From NCBI GenBank assembly GCA_048569615.1, contig JBLIRK010000010.1, positions 1 through 64,000 on the forward strand: a stretch of 64,000 nucleotides of DNA, given 5' to 3'. Positions 1 to 9,244 of the stretch are shown here, piece after piece. The notes beneath the pieces are model-generated. The model did not search any database. It was given only the letters and a program-made list of their open reading frames with translations, and was not told where the DNA came from. Every line of letters starts with the position of its first letter. Positions within the stretch are counted from its first letter, which is position 1. Origin of the DNA: JAYEPK01 sp048569615 (GTDB taxonomy: Archaea; Thermoplasmatota; Penumbrarchaeia; Penumbrarchaeales; Penumbrarchaeaceae). The translations under genes were made by a program, and so were the position numbers.

Positions 1-2620
1 CATCTCCGGCGATCACCGCCGAAGTGTTCTCCTTTATCAGCCGGTCGAGGGCACCCCTCATGCCGATCATCGTGATCAGCATCCTCGTGTGGTATCGATC
101 AAGCCACGGAGAGCTGCCGGGATCGGGATACAATTCCGGGAAGGATCCTATTAAGTCCCCTTTTCCGAACAGCCATTCCAGAGTTATCCTTGTCACGCTG
201 GATATCACGTCGGAATCGAAGCATATCGGTATTGACAGGGATTTGGAGATATGATACTGAACGGCGGATGTCTCAATGCCGTAGGTCCCATTGACGAGGA
301 TTAGTGTCGGTTCCTTTTCAAGCTCCTTTATCCTGGGTACCTGCAGCAATCTGGGTGCGATCCACCTGACCAACCGATGAAGAACGTGTCTTTCAACCCT
401 GTTCCTGACCTCCTTTAGGGATTCATCCTCGTATAATTGATCCACCTCCGCCTTCTCCATGATGTCCAGGTGTTCGTATATCTCAAAGTTCTTCAATACG
501 GCCTTGTCAAGGTTCTCCTCCCAGATATTTATCAGATTCTCGCACTGGAACCTTGGCTCCCCTATGTCCTTCAATTCCCATTTGAACCTATCCATTATGG
601 TGTTTATCGATCCTCTCAATCTCAGGAGGTCTCCAATCCCTGAAAACGCCTTATCCAATTCATCCCGGCGGAGGTCGAACTGGCTCTCGAGGAGTATCTT
701 TACCTTCTCAACAAGCTCTACTATCATGAGCTCCTTGACGGAATGCTTGAAGTTCTCGATGTCACGTCGGTTCTTTTTATCATTGAAGAGGGAGTGTACA
801 CTGATCCTTGCATCGTCGTACTTGATCCCCGGCACGATGCACAATCTTGCAAGGAGTTGAACGTGGAGCCAGCGGATCTGAACCAATAGCGATCGTGTGG
901 CCTTCAAATATTCCTGGTTGTTGCACAGCAGCTCTTCGATAATCCCGGGTCCGATCACATCCCTTGCAATGATGATATCGGTCATTCTTTCGGAGATCGA
1001 TGCATCTATGCTGTCGCAGGCATCTTCCCGACCTTCTTTCCTTGCCCTTTCAAGCTTCCTCTGAAGCTCTATGATATCCTGCTGGCTTCTCTCCAACCAG
1101 ATAGAAAGGGCCCTTTCGACATTCTCACGGGAAATGCCCGCCGGTTCAGGTCCATTAATCCGCAGGTTTGTGCTCCGCAATTCATGGGGATCGGAAATCC
1201 CTGCGGAGATCGATCCCCTCCTCCTTGATATCTCAAAAAAAGCGCTGTCCCTGTATTGGTCCTCCACCATGAGACCTTTGTCCGCAAACGGGCTTATGAC
1301 GTGGTCGGAAGCAAAGGAGAGCGTCTCATCCAGACTTCCGGTGTTGTCCAGTTTCAAAGTACCTGTCAGCATGGCCATCCTGGATATCTGGTCATGGATG
1401 CGTCTTATGCTCTCGAACTTGCTTCGGTACCGCTGAGCGCCTCCTCTGGATACCCCTGCTCTCTCTCTACCGGCATAGCGCTGATAATGGACCTCCGGAT
1501 CCTTTACGGTGGATATCATCCAAACGATGTTTGCAGCCTCAAAATACTTGACAGGGATCGTGCCCGGAACAAGTGGCACACCCTCGATCACTGCCGATCT
1601 GTTCTTTGATATCAGACCTTCGATCAAACCTACGACGCCTACCATTGTCATCAGGGAGTGGATGTAGTACCATTCCATATTCGGACCTTCGAAAGAGGAG
1701 CCAAAGAGCTCGGGAAAAGCTGACCTGGCCCTCTCATCCCCGATCCCCCAGGATATCACCCTCCGAACCACCCCTCTGGCAATAACATCGGTGGATGCAT
1801 AGATCGGAAAGGAGAATTCATCGGAGATGTGCTGGGAGATCGTGGTCTTCCCGGTACCTGAGGTCCCGCCAACCAGTACTATGGTAGGTTTGGAAAGGTC
1901 CTTGAGCCTGGGCGCATTGCTGATCCTGCGGTAGATGAACCTGAGCAGCCCGTGGAGGGCCTCCTCAGTGGTCCTTTCCCTTATATCATCTACAAGCGTT
2001 GATGAATAGAGCGCACCGGACTCATCCCTGTAAAGCTTTCTGAACATATCGGCCATGTGAAAAAGTCTGTCGGCGATATCTTCCGTCCTTCTCTCCCAGT
2101 TTTCTATCCTTTTTGAATAATCACCGGATAGGCGGCCCTTTCCCATGCGGTCAATACTCTCCGCTGCGATCCTAAGTTCATCGACGCTGGTCATTTTCCT
2201 TACAAGGTCATCGACCCTCGCTTTTCCAACATCGCATTCATCCAGAAGAAAGCGTTTCATAACGTTCCTCTGCTGGCAGAAAAAAACTTCCTTCATTCTT
2301 TTTCGAGCCCAAAAGATGTCGTTTCCCCGTTCCAATCCCTCGATTAGCTCCTTCACAATACCTCTGGCATCATCGTAGTTGTGGTCCTCGGTAGCCGCCA
2401 GAAGACATGTCACCTCGTTCTGGATGAATCCCAGATCTGCCTCGATCTCGTGTGTATCGCTCAAGACGGATAGGTTCTCTCGGATCAATGCCTCTATGAT
2501 CTCGTCCGGGACAAGATCGGCAGTTGTTGAATTGGGTTCGGAAAGACCTGCCCATATTTCTTTTTCAAGGGCGATCCTTTCAACCTCGAGCGTCCCTATC
2601 CAGATACCCCCAACATATAG
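1..2620 (-). CDS. Tandem 2-phosphoglycerate kinase-like P-loop protein (partial, C-terminus beyond window)
   Basis: Reading the minus strand from about 2620 to the window edge gives one uninterrupted frame of about 870 codons. After roughly 200 to 240 residues of helical sequence comes a P-loop, GGTSGTGKTT, with the proline codon before it at 1888, followed by STDVIARG and VIEGVPLVPG. These are hallmarks of archaeal 2-phosphoglycerate kinase (2PGK), which phosphorylates 2-phosphoglycerate on the route to cyclic 2,3-diphosphoglycerate. About 526 residues later the same block recurs (proline codon at 310): NGTYGIETSA replaces the P-loop, then FDSDVISS and SAVIAGD. The second copy has therefore lost the GK-T/S of Walker A. 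The long helical spacers before each P-loop also resemble each other. There is no ATG or GTG early in the frame; TTG at 2488 is the first usual start, although coding-like sequence continues back to 2620. The substrate is inferred from family signatures only. Confidence 0.8.
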
Positions 2621-2967
2621 TCATATTCATATCATAGAGTGCAATTGCAATTGAAACAGAACCTGTTGATATTACATCCACTGTTCTTCTATAATAATGG
2701 TACGGAGTATCTCTTTCTCTCAGAAAATATTGAGATGGGCATATGGGTTCTCGTATAAATGGAAGCGCTCGTATCTTTATCGATTGATACTGCCCTAAAT
2801 GGGAGTGATATAGACAAAACGTGCTTTTTCATTTCTTCATCGATCTTGAACCTGCCTTCGATCATGTTATGATTTCAGGTATCTGATTCCGAAGCATCGA
2901 CATTGCTGGTTCCCCCCTGAGCGGCTAATTAAAAATACAGCTAAAGGAAGCGGGAAAAGAGACCACG
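2621..2967. other. AT-rich intergenic region between permease and kinase-like gene
   Basis: No convincing gene is seen. Read on the minus strand, an AT-rich element at about 2689-2700 (ATTATTATAG) could be the TATA box of the downstream kinase-like gene. Further short AT tracts occur near 2750-2765 and 2925-2935. In-frame TGA codons at 2627-2629 and 2621-2623 close the upstream side of the kinase frame. No tRNA-like or strongly paired structure was recognised. Confidence 0.4.
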
Positions 2968-4209
2968 TCAGGACAGGACCATGAAAAAGACCAGGTAAAC
3001 AAGGGAGTTCAGAACGGTCAGAGGAAAGCCGATCCTTATGAAATCAAAAAAGGTCAGAGTGTCCCCCGTCCTTTTCTCGGCATTCTGGACTATGATCACG
3101 TTGCTTGCAGCACCGATCAAGGTCAGATTTCCCGCTATCGTGCTCCCTGCGGCAAGTGCAATGAGCTCCCTTGATGATACCCCGAGCTCTGCAAGCATCG
3201 GCATGTATAGGGCGACCAGCGGAACGTTCGAGATGAGCTGGCTGGCGAGAATGCTGACCAGAAAGACCATGGGAATCGAGGTGAGAGATGAGAAAGAACT
3301 TTCGAGGATGTCCTGGAAGAAACCGGTGTTCCAAACAGCCCCCATGAGTATGAACATCGAGACAAAGAAAAGGAGGGTATGCCAGTCGATTGACCGGACA
3401 AGCTGAAATCTCGACCTGTGGAGAAGAAGGATGGGGGCCATTGATATCAGTGCGATGTACGTTAGCCTGATGTCGCCTCCAATGTCGAGGAAGACAAGGA
3501 TGATCTTGACCAGGATCAGGAAAAACATGATGGAAAGTGATACTCTGGAGAGCAGTGCCAGCCTTCTGTCCTTCAGAGGCTCGGGTTTCAAAGGCCTCAA
3601 CTCCTTCCTGAATTCGTCCCTGAAGAATAACCTCAGAAGCAGATAAGCGGTGAGAAGATTGATGATCGTGGGTATGAAGAGGTATCCGGCGAATTCGACA
3701 AAGGGATTCTCCACAGTGCCCTCCAATGCTATCAGAAGGTTCTGGGGATTTCCGATGGGGCTCATGACACTTCCGATCGTGATCGAAAATGCCAAGGCAA
3801 GGAGCATCAACTTCGGGGAGATCCTATTTGCCTTGGAAAGAAGGAGTACAACGGGAGTTCCGATGATTGCCACGGTGTCGTTCATGAGAAAGGCCGATGA
3901 GAGTCCCATCAAGAACAGGACCGAGACCACAAGCATATCCACGCTTCCAGCCTTCCTGAAGATCCTTTCGGAGACCGATGAAAGGTAACCGCTGGAATCC
4001 AGTGCCTGACCGATAACGAATACTCCGAACAGAAAGAGGATGACATCGAGGTTCACGGACCTCAGCGCATCCAGAGGTGATATCTGAAAAGTGACGATGA
4101 CGGCGATTGCCCCTATTCCCATTATCTGCCATATAGCAAGCTTGAACCTGCCCACCCGCCTGAACATGATCATAATTATGACCGCGGCCAGAATTAGGAG
4201 AGCAATCAC
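2968..4209 (-). CDS. Ion transporter superfamily permease (ArsB/NhaD/SLC13-like)
   Basis: A 413-residue, strongly hydrophobic protein with about ten or eleven membrane spans. It has the look of the ArsB/NhaD/DASS ion-transporter superfamily: an inverted-repeat plan, FGVFVIGQALDSSGY in the first half, the helix-breaking SSAFLMNDTVAIIGTP and SPIGNPQNLL segments, and a second-half counterpart near SNVPLVALYMPM and AASNVIIVQNA. Members move arsenite, sodium or dicarboxylates, and the substrate cannot be chosen from sequence alone. The start codon is GTG, and a TATA-like box lies about 29 bases upstream, so the transcript is probably leaderless and separate from the membrane-protein gene behind it. 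No ars regulator or arsenate reductase is nearby, which argues against a clear arsenic role. Confidence 0.85.
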   Translation of the reverse strand: MIALLILAAVIIMIMFRRVGRFKLAIWQIMGIGAIAVIVTFQISPLDALRSVNLDVILFLFGVFVIGQALDSSGYLSSVSERIFRKAGSVDMLVVSVLFLMGLSSAFLMNDTVAIIGTPVVLLLSKANRISPKLMLLALAFSITIGSVMSPIGNPQNLLIALEGTVENPFVEFAGYLFIPTIINLLTAYLLLRLFFRDEFRKELRPLKPEPLKDRRLALLSRVSLSIMFFLILVKIILVFLDIGGDIRLTYIALISMAPILLLHRSRFQLVRSIDWHTLLFFVSMFILMGAVWNTGFFQDILESSFSSLTSIPMVFLVSILASQLISNVPLVALYMPMLAELGVSSRELIALAAGSTIAGNLTLIGAASNVIIVQNAEKRTGDTLTFFDFIRIGFPLTVLNSLVYLVFFMVLS

Positions 4210-4232
4210 GAAGGCCGTTCAGATATCGTGGT

Positions 4233-4242
4233 CTATAAAAAA
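4233..4242 (-). promoter_or_regulatory. TATA-like box of the permease gene
   Basis: On the minus strand this reads TTTTTTATAG, centred about 29 bases before the GTG start at 4209. No ribosome-binding site lies between, which suggests a leaderless mRNA. Confidence 0.5.
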
Positions 4243-4322
4243 CTTTCATGTTAGTTGAATACCTCCTTTCTCAACCGATCAATGGGATCCAGGGGGTCCA
4301 CTAAGGTTCTGTATGTGAACTC

Positions 4323-5966
4323 TCAGGTCCCGGTATGCTCCTTTCTCCACTTCTCCCATTCCTCCCACCTCTTCCTAAGATCATCCGGAACCGCCTTGAC
4401 CCCGGACCTCTCTTCCCACTGGACAAGAGAATTGAGCCTCTGCATCGCATTGGAGGATTTGAACATGAAGACGAAACCCAGTGGAAAACCCACAAGTGTG
4501 ATCACCACTGTTACGGGAAAAATGAAGACCAGATCTTGAATGAAAATGATGAGCGGGAGCATGAGCATCATCAACACCACTCCACCGGTTGCAAGGACTA
4601 TGGTTATCACTAGCTGCTGGGTATTGGAAAAACGGGTCCATTTCCGTATTTTATCCAATTCTTCCTTTCTCACCGGTTTTGGTCCACGTCTCATGAAAAA
4701 CCATTTCGGTATTTTATAGTACTTTGGCAGAATGTCCTTCCCGGTACTGACCTCGTCTGCCAGTGCCGCCCGCATCTTCAACTTGTGGAGGTCGATATCG
4801 CCCGCTCCCATCTTCGCGAACAGCAGGATTATCAAAATGATGCCGCCCATGATCAAAGCGGGGCCAAGGACAAAGAGCGGCCAGAAAAGGGTACCGGTCG
4901 CCAGCACAATGATCCCTCCGATAAAACCGATCAACCCTCCGATGAGGGCGATGGTGTTCCTTACCGGATTATATTTCCGGAAGGCCTTCATTGCCTTTTC
5001 CAGCTCCTCCTTTGAAACTGGATCGAACTTCACCTTCTCCTGCTCGATCTTCTCCTCCTTTTTAATATCCTTTACACCTACGTGCTCCCCTTTGGAATGC
5101 GCGTTTATGATCGACAGAGATGCCCTGGTCTTCTGTACCTCAATTGCCTGTTTCGCCGCATGGTAGAAACATAGAAATGTTGGAAATATCAGCAAAATGG
5201 AAACACATACCCCTGCCACCCTCCATACAAGGTCCAGACCATCCTGGATCAGGGCCGTCATGAACGGGACAAAGATCAGGATGAAGAACACCGCTCCAAC
5301 GATGGTTCCCCACTTCTGGGACGGGGTCATGACCACCGACTTCTCGTCCTCACTTTCAAGGTATTTCGAGATCTTCCTCTGCTCCGTGCTCAGAACGGGC
5401 AGGTCGGACCACTTCTCGAGGAAGGCTCTGGGGCACCGCGAGAAGAGCTTTCGGAACTCCTCCAGGTTCTCCTTGCTCTGTCTCCTCGACGCTTTGCCCC
5501 ACGGGATCTCGAGCCTTCTCCCGTCCTTCAGCTTGATCACGATCGAGTAGAAAGGATCGGGATCCTTCTTTCCGTCGGGATATTTCAATCCCGGTACGAA
5601 CTGCGGAAAGATAACCTCGATATCCCTGTACTCGATGAAGCGGGGATGGCCCTTTACCAGCCTGGTCACGGCCGAATAGGAGGTCTGAATGCCGGTGGAC
5701 GTGACCTTGAACCTGCTCTGAATGAATAAAAATGGGAACAGGAGGATCAGCATAAAAAGGATAGACCCCGAAACTGCCAGCATGTAGAACAGGGGATCCC
5801 TGAGCAGGGCTTCGGTCTCCTTCCAGGGGTAGGTGTCATTGTGAAGGGCTGCAAGAAGGATCCAGGTGGCAATGCAGATGGCGGCCAGAAGCCTCATGCT
5901 CTTCAGGAAATTGTTATCCATCTGGGAATGGTGCATGTAGATAGGCTTGCCACTCACCTCCGTCAT
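4323..5966 (-). CDS. Multi-spanning membrane protein of unknown function
   Basis: A 547-residue protein with about eight membrane helices arranged as four hairpins (near residues 24-82, 223-268, 340-390 and 455-505). A soluble block of beta character (about 85-190) after the first hairpin contains VTSTGIQTSY and IVIKLKDGRRLEIPWG. It resembles the small PH-like domains of bacterial membrane proteins, but that is only an impression. The loops and C-terminus are rich in lysine, glutamate and tryptophan. Its ATG overlaps the stop of the preceding propeller surface-protein gene as ATGA, so the two are very probably translated as a pair. That coupling suggests a partner of the surface protein, for example an anchor or transducer. 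No enzyme motif was recognised. Confidence 0.75.
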   Translation of the reverse strand: MTEVSGKPIYMHHSQMDNNFLKSMRLLAAICIATWILLAALHNDTYPWKETEALLRDPLFYMLAVSGSILFMLILLFPFLFIQSRFKVTSTGIQTSYSAVTRLVKGHPRFIEYRDIEVIFPQFVPGLKYPDGKKDPDPFYSIVIKLKDGRRLEIPWGKASRRQSKENLEEFRKLFSRCPRAFLEKWSDLPVLSTEQRKISKYLESEDEKSVVMTPSQKWGTIVGAVFFILIFVPFMTALIQDGLDLVWRVAGVCVSILLIFPTFLCFYHAAKQAIEVQKTRASLSIINAHSKGEHVGVKDIKKEEKIEQEKVKFDPVSKEELEKAMKAFRKYNPVRNTIALIGGLIGFIGGIIVLATGTLFWPLFVLGPALIMGGIILIILLFAKMGAGDIDLHKLKMRAALADEVSTGKDILPKYYKIPKWFFMRRGPKPVRKEELDKIRKWTRFSNTQQLVITIVLATGGVVLMMLMLPLIIFIQDLVFIFPVTVVITLVGFPLGFVFMFKSSNAMQRLNSLVQWEERSGVKAVPDDLRKRWEEWEKWRKEHTGT

Positions 5967-8900
5967 TTATTCCCCTCCTCCTTTATCGGCTCCCCTCTCT
6001 CGTCGTAATAGACAGGACCGTCCTTCCTGAATTTGACGAGAATTGTACCTATGATCATCACCATTATGAAAACGATGAAGGGAACACCGATCACCGTGAT
6101 GAACCATATCGGGTCCAGGGGCTCCTCTGTGTAGATATGGACCGATTCGTCCATGGGAGTGTATCCGTGGTCGGTCCATGATGCGACATAGTAATAATAG
6201 CCTGTATAGAGGCTGACATTCCCATCCTCGTAATGGAACACGTCGAAATCCACCTCGGCAACCAGGACCCAGTCGTCGTTCTCGTAGCGGTATATCTCAT
6301 AATGATATACGGGATTCTCATCGACATCCACCGGCGGCTCCCAATCAAGGTGCACCTTTCCATCCTTGAAGGACAAGGTCAGGTTCCTTGGTCTGGAATC
6401 ATAGGGGGTCACATCGATGTAATTGCCGTAATCCTCAGAAGTATTGAAGACCCTGCTGAATCCCGAATTGCCCAGATGGTCGTACCATTCTATCTGATAT
6501 TCATACACAAGTGATCTGTTGATCTCCCTGTCGTAGATCCTTGTGTCCTCGAAATTGGTCCTCCCGTATTCCACCATCCGACCTTCAGTGTCGTTCCTGT
6601 AGAGAGTAAAACCTTTCACGAAAGCTCCGTCGACCGGGACGTCGTAGGACCATTGGGCATCCCGCCATCCGTAATAGGGTTCGACCTCTAGCTCCGTGAT
6701 CTGCCCCCGGGTGTCTGTATCCGTGAAGCGGTAGATCCTGTCGAAGCAAAAGAGTATGGAGCCGTCGCTCATCACGAAGGGCAGGTTCCACGTATATCCC
6801 TGGATATGGGTTCTGAAATCCATCTTGAAGTTCCAAATCACCTCGCCTGTGTACGGGTCCACCTTCGATAGGCTCTCGCAGGCAACAAGAAGTGTGTAGT
6901 TGCCGAAAAGGCTTGGCCTGACATTTCTCTCACCCAGCTCTATGCTCCAATCCAGGGTTCCATTCGGCAGGAGGCAGTGAAGGTCCCCGGAATTCCCCTC
7001 CCCGATAAAGATGCGGCCGTCGGGACCCACCTCGACATGGGACCACCAAAGATATTCGAGATCCCTGCAGTGCCTCAGGATGTTGCCTTCCATATCGAAC
7101 CATACGACCGTGTCGTTTATGCCGACCATCTCTCCGTTGCCGATGGGAAACGGCCCGCTGTAAAAATACTGGTCCTCGCCGTAATCGATCACCTCATAGC
7201 TCCTGTTCAACAGGTCGATCTTGACAAGGTCCCCCCACGCGAAGAAGCATATCCTGTGCTCCCCCACGAAATGCAGATCGGAGCTTACGGTCCTGTCGAG
7301 CACCAAGGTCCAGTTAACTGTACCGTTGGGGAAAAAGGAGAAGAACGTCCCCTTCCAGGTGACCGCCAGGATGTTCCCGAACTTATCCTGCAAAGGTTGG
7401 GAATACACACTCCCGTTGAGCCGGTAGGACCATTTTATGGTCCCGTCGGGCCGAACCATTCTCATCCGACCCATAGAGCCTAATACGATATATCCGTCCC
7501 GACTCAGATTCAACATCGGCCTCGAATTGATCGTGGACCCAATCTCCGTGCACCACCTTTCATTTCCCTCCTTGTCAAAGGAATAGAGATGTCCGTCCAT
7601 CCCTCCGACTATCACGTCACCGTTCACCCCTTCTATTGGGCTTGATTCGATGGCACCGTCAAGGGTCAGGTCCCATTGCAGCTCCCCGCTGCTTCCTATC
7701 TTGTAAAGCCTCATGAGGCCGAGATAGATATTGCTCCCTTCATCCAATGCAACCTTGCTGTCGAGGTAAACATAACCGATCTCGTAATCCATCAGGGACT
7801 CCATGTGGGAGTTCATGTAGAGGTTGTCTACGGGCCATACCCGCGTTTCGGTGAGCAGCTCCCCCTCAACGCTCCACCTCTGCAGTATGGAGCCGTTGCC
7901 CAGAAGGAAGAAGCTGCCGTCGCCCGCATCTATGATGTTGCTGGAGATCCCTCCAACAACGGACCCGGACCAGACATGCTCCATATCCTTGTCAAAGCAC
8001 ATTATCTCACCAACCGAGCCGTTTCCCATATCGGTTATGAGGATATTTTCACCGATTATCCGAATATCAGTGGTGGACCTCGGCAGGGCTTTCTTGTGAG
8101 ATATCCTGTTGCCCTCGAGATCATAAAGGAAGATCAGGTTCTCCTCGTCGTAGTCGGCCATCAGCCTGTAGTAAATCATCCTCCCGTCCCTACCCCCCAT
8201 CACCATCTTCTGGGAATAGTCGTCGATGGGGATCCTCCAGAGATAGTTCCCATCCCTGTCGATCCTCACTGCAAAGGATACCTCGGTTTCTCTGTCCTCC
8301 TCGGTTATGATGATCGATCCATCGTAGAGCGGTTCGAAATTATTCCAAGGGAGCCCCTGGAACTCGAACCAGGAAGAAAGCTTCCCCCCGCTGTCCAGCT
8401 TCATGAAAAGACACGGTTCCGCCCCGTATATGCCGTAGCGGTCATCATCGTAGAGAACAAAGGAGACTCCGCCGTCCTCATCCATCCGGAGGTCCCTCCG
8501 GAGTTCGTACTTGCGGTTGTCATAGTCCCCGGAATCATTGCCGATACCCTTCATGGTAACCGGGCTAACGCGGAATGTCCAATCTACCTCTCCCTCCTGG
8601 CCTATGCAGCTTATCTTGCCGCTGCTCTGCCAGTATATTATCCTGTCATCGAACGCCTTGAAGGACCCTTCGTAGGAATATCCGCCGCGGAACAGCTCCG
8701 AAGCGCTTCCGTTTGGCCGAATGATCTCAAGTTTGTCCGAGGCCACCACCAGATTTCCATTTGGAAAAATATGGTACTGAAGATAATCCACCTCGTGATA
8801 ATAACGTCTCCATAGGACCTTTCCGTCCTCATCCACGCATGCAAGACAGCCCGTTTCCGTGAGTGGGTATGACCTTCCATACGGACCAGCCAGTACCTCC

Positions 8901-9076
8901 ATTATATCGCCCCCCACTTCCCTGGCAAATGAATACCCGGTGGGTGTGACCGGCTCCACGGTCGTTCCGGGCGTGTCAGCTGCGGCGACTTCGTTTACAT
9001 CATAGGGGATAAGGAAGGCTGTGAAGATCAATGCAAGCAAGAGCACTGTAAGTGATCTCCTCTCGTACTCCCCCAT
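5963..9076 (-). CDS. Surface beta-propeller (PQQ-like) protein with FnIII-like domains and C-terminal anchor
   Basis: A signal peptide (MGEYERRS followed by LTVLLLALIFTAF) leads into some 750 residues of repeated short blades of the PQQ/WD-like kind, with recurring W, G and D motifs such as DGHLYSFDKEGNERW and GTINWS-like segments (for example GTVNWTL, GTLDWSI). Two FnIII-like beta-sandwiches follow (about residues 795-985), one with LSFKDGKVHLDWEPP. Then come a single membrane helix (about 990-1014) and a short charged cytoplasmic tail. It should sit on the outer face of the membrane; no catalytic residues were seen. A TTG seven codons earlier is possible, but the ATG at 9076 gives a cleaner signal peptide and lies about 28 bases after a TATA-like box. 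The gene is overlapped by the downstream membrane-protein gene. Confidence 0.82.
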   Translation of the reverse strand: MGEYERRSLTVLLLALIFTAFLIPYDVNEVAAADTPGTTVEPVTPTGYSFAREVGGDIMEVLAGPYGRSYPLTETGCLACVDEDGKVLWRRYYHEVDYLQYHIFPNGNLVVASDKLEIIRPNGSASELFRGGYSYEGSFKAFDDRIIYWQSSGKISCIGQEGEVDWTFRVSPVTMKGIGNDSGDYDNRKYELRRDLRMDEDGGVSFVLYDDDRYGIYGAEPCLFMKLDSGGKLSSWFEFQGLPWNNFEPLYDGSIIITEEDRETEVSFAVRIDRDGNYLWRIPIDDYSQKMVMGGRDGRMIYYRLMADYDEENLIFLYDLEGNRISHKKALPRSTTDIRIIGENILITDMGNGSVGEIMCFDKDMEHVWSGSVVGGISSNIIDAGDGSFFLLGNGSILQRWSVEGELLTETRVWPVDNLYMNSHMESLMDYEIGYVYLDSKVALDEGSNIYLGLMRLYKIGSSGELQWDLTLDGAIESSPIEGVNGDVIVGGMDGHLYSFDKEGNERWCTEIGSTINSRPMLNLSRDGYIVLGSMGRMRMVRPDGTIKWSYRLNGSVYSQPLQDKFGNILAVTWKGTFFSFFPNGTVNWTLVLDRTVSSDLHFVGEHRICFFAWGDLVKIDLLNRSYEVIDYGEDQYFYSGPFPIGNGEMVGINDTVVWFDMEGNILRHCRDLEYLWWSHVEVGPDGRIFIGEGNSGDLHCLLPNGTLDWSIELGERNVRPSLFGNYTLLVACESLSKVDPYTGEVIWNFKMDFRTHIQGYTWNLPFVMSDGSILFCFDRIYRFTDTDTRGQITELEVEPYYGWRDAQWSYDVPVDGAFVKGFTLYRNDTEGRMVEYGRTNFEDTRIYDREINRSLVYEYQIEWYDHLGNSGFSRVFNTSEDYGNYIDVTPYDSRPRNLTLSFKDGKVHLDWEPPVDVDENPVYHYEIYRYENDDWVLVAEVDFDVFHYEDGNVSLYTGYYYYVASWTDHGYTPMDESVHIYTEEPLDPIWFITVIGVPFIVFIMVMIIGTILVKFRKDGPVYYDERGEPIKEEGNK

Positions 9077-9097
9077 GGGTCCAGTAACGAGATGCAA

Positions 9098-9111
9098 GTA
9101 TTTTTATTATG
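9098..9111 (-). promoter_or_regulatory. TATA-like box of the propeller surface-protein gene
   Basis: The minus strand reads CATAATAAAAATAC about 28 bases before the ATG at 9076, which fits a leaderless or nearly leaderless transcript. It lies in the divergent promoter region shared with the FnIII gene that starts at 9245. Confidence 0.5.
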
Positions 9112-9244
9112 TCCATTCGGGTCTATGCGGACCCTTTCTAGAAACCTTTAAGTTTTCTCATCATGATTGTCCAAGGCCACCGTTTCCTTACCCGAAGGGG
9201 AGGCAATTCAATAGTGACAAGGGCAAGATCGATGGGGTGTTCAG

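Noticed and set aside
7676..8815. A 379-codon open frame on the plus strand
   Set aside because: It lies wholly antisense to the propeller protein and is rich in His, Pro and Val with no domain pattern. Such frames arise easily opposite GC-rich genes.
9077..9097. TTG at 9097 as start of the propeller protein
   Set aside because: It would lie almost at the TATA-like box and puts extra residues before the signal peptide; ATG 9076 fits better.
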